From Bacteroidales bacterium (lineage in GTDB: Bacteria > Bacteroidota > Bacteroidia > Bacteroidales > Muribaculaceae): 7,296 nt of DNA. Numbering within the stretch: position 1 is the first letter of the stretch; every line of letters begins with the position of its first letter. The stretch spans positions 2,599 to 9,894 of the forward strand of contig JAAVGQ010000050.1 in assembly GCA_014800105.1 (NCBI GenBank), read 5' to 3'. Position numbers and translations under genes: made by a program. Below, piece by piece: positions 6,403 through 7,296 of this stretch. The notes beneath the pieces were generated by a model, which was not told where the DNA came from, did no database searches, and saw only the letters and a list, made by a program, of their open reading frames with translations.

Positions 6403-7296
6403 TTAGTAAGTTAAGTTAACACCAAGAGAGAATGCACGAGAAACGGGGAATTTCATTGCGTCGAAACCGCCACACTCGGGGTCTACACCTGAATACTTGG
6501 TGATTGTGAAGAGGTTCTCACCTGCAACATAGAGATTGAGACGGCTGTTGCGGTTCTTGAAGTAGTTGCACTTCTGAACGAGTGAGGTAAGATCGTAGTT
6601 AACGGTCATGCTCTTGAGACGGAGGTAAGAAGCGTCCTCAAGGTACCAGTCACTTGCAGTTGTGAAGTTGCCGTTGGCATCCTGCTTTGAAAGGCGGGGG
6701 ATATTGGTGTCGGTATTAGTGGGAGTCCATGCGTTAAGGATCTCGCTTGAACGGTTGAAGTTTCCTTCAGTATCATTGAGAAGAACTGACTTAGCCGCAT
6801 AGAATGCCTGTGCACCGCCTACACCCTGGAACATTGCGTTAACTGAGAGATTCTTCCAAGTGAAACCGAGTGTGAGAGCGTAAGTAGTTGTAGGCATGGC
6901 GTTACCCATGTACTGACGGTCTTCATCGTTGATCTTGCCGTCACCGTTGAGGTCCTGGAACTTAAGGTCACCGGGCTGTGCACTGGGCTGAATCTTGTTA
7001 CCGTCGGGACCAACATAAGCGTCAATCTCAGCCTGGCTCTGGAAGATACCAAGATTCTTGATGAGGTAGAATGAGTTAAGAGGCTGACCTTCAGCAGTCT
7101 GGTAAATCCAGGGGATGATTGAACGGAAAGAGTTACCGCTTGATGACCAAACGCCCTTAGAACCGTCAGCATTGGTTACACCTATATCAGTAACCTTGTT
7201 AGTGAGGTAAGCGAAGTTGGCTGATACCATGAAGCTCCAGTCCTTGTTAACCTGCTGGTTCCATGTAGCGAGAACTTCGACACCACGGTTACGGAT
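6403..7296 (-). CDS. SusC/RagA-family TonB-dependent outer-membrane transporter, C-terminal 297 residues (5' end outside window)
   Basis: The frame is open from the window edge through to a TAA at 6405-6403. The ATG at 7230 is an internal methionine: the 22 codons upstream of it read IRNRGVEVLATWNQQV, the usual NRGVE segment of SusC barrels. Later landmarks are PGDLKFQDLNGDGKINDEDR (fragment residues about 108-127), which is the conserved acidic Asn/Asp-rich loop, then YLRLKSMTVNYDL, YVAGENLFTITKYSGVDPE and a terminal strand ending GVNLTY with a C-terminal aromatic residue as expected for an outer-membrane barrel. The plug, TonB box and most of the barrel are outside the window. It imports oligosaccharides with TonB energy, together with the SusD protein encoded 4 bases downstream. 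The two genes are clearly co-transcribed. Confidence 0.96.
   Translation of the reverse strand: MRNRGVEVLATWNQQVNKDWSFMVSANFAYLTNKVTDIGVTNADGSKGVWSSSGNSFRSIIPWIYQTAEGQPLNSFYLIKNLGIFQSQAEIDAYVGPDGNKIQPSAQPGDLKFQDLNGDGKINDEDRQYMGNAMPTTTYALTLGFTWKNLSVNAMFQGVGGAQAFYAAKSVLLNDTEGNFNRSSEILNAWTPTNTDTNIPRLSKQDANGNFTTASDWYLEDASYLRLKSMTVNYDLTSLVQKCNYFKNRNSRLNLYVAGENLFTITKYSGVDPECGGFDAMKFPVSRAFSLGVNLTY

Noticed and set aside
6916..6954. DLNGDGKINDEDR, which looks like a dockerin or EF-hand calcium loop
   Set aside because: This acidic loop is a standard conserved segment of SusC-family barrels at this position; there is no second repeat or cohesin context.

Overview
The window looks like part of a polysaccharide utilisation locus (PUL) from a Bacteroidales gut bacterium. 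The signs are a SusC/SusD pair, secreted enzymes with Bacteroidetes-style signal peptides, A-rich leaders without Shine-Dalgarno motifs, and a TAnnTTTG-type promoter element. The style resembles Muribaculaceae or Bacteroides, but the genus cannot be fixed from this sequence alone. Every gene I can support lies on the minus strand, so the biological reading order runs from high to low coordinates.

Region by region, in transcription order: 7296-6403 is the C-terminal end of a SusC-like TonB-dependent outer-membrane transporter, whose start lies outside the window. 6398-4716 is its SusD-like surface glycan-binding lipoprotein, only 4 bases downstream. 4715-4362 is a 354-base intergenic region. 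It holds a strong minus-strand intrinsic terminator, a compact REP/MITE-like element made of two palindromes, and a candidate promoter with a leader of about 100 bases. 4361-1470 is a GH92 alpha-mannosidase lipoprotein with extra C-terminal chitobiase-C-like and PA14-like modules. 1400-534 is an endonuclease/exonuclease/phosphatase (EEP) fold lipoprotein. 488-1 is the N-terminal part of a secreted PhoA-type alkaline phosphatase, cut by the window edge. No terminator is visible between GH92, EEP and phosphatase (gaps of 69 and 45 bases), so they probably form one transcription unit.

Proposed teamwork (inference): SusCD captures and imports an oligosaccharide, GH92 trims terminal alpha-mannose, and the EEP protein and alkaline phosphatase remove phosphate. 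A mannoside carrying phosphate (phosphomannan, a phosphorylated N-glycan, or a GPI-like glycan) would explain the combination. The terminator between susD and GH92 means the importer and the enzymes are probably transcribed separately. I see no tRNA, rRNA, CRISPR array, insertion sequence, or plus-strand gene.
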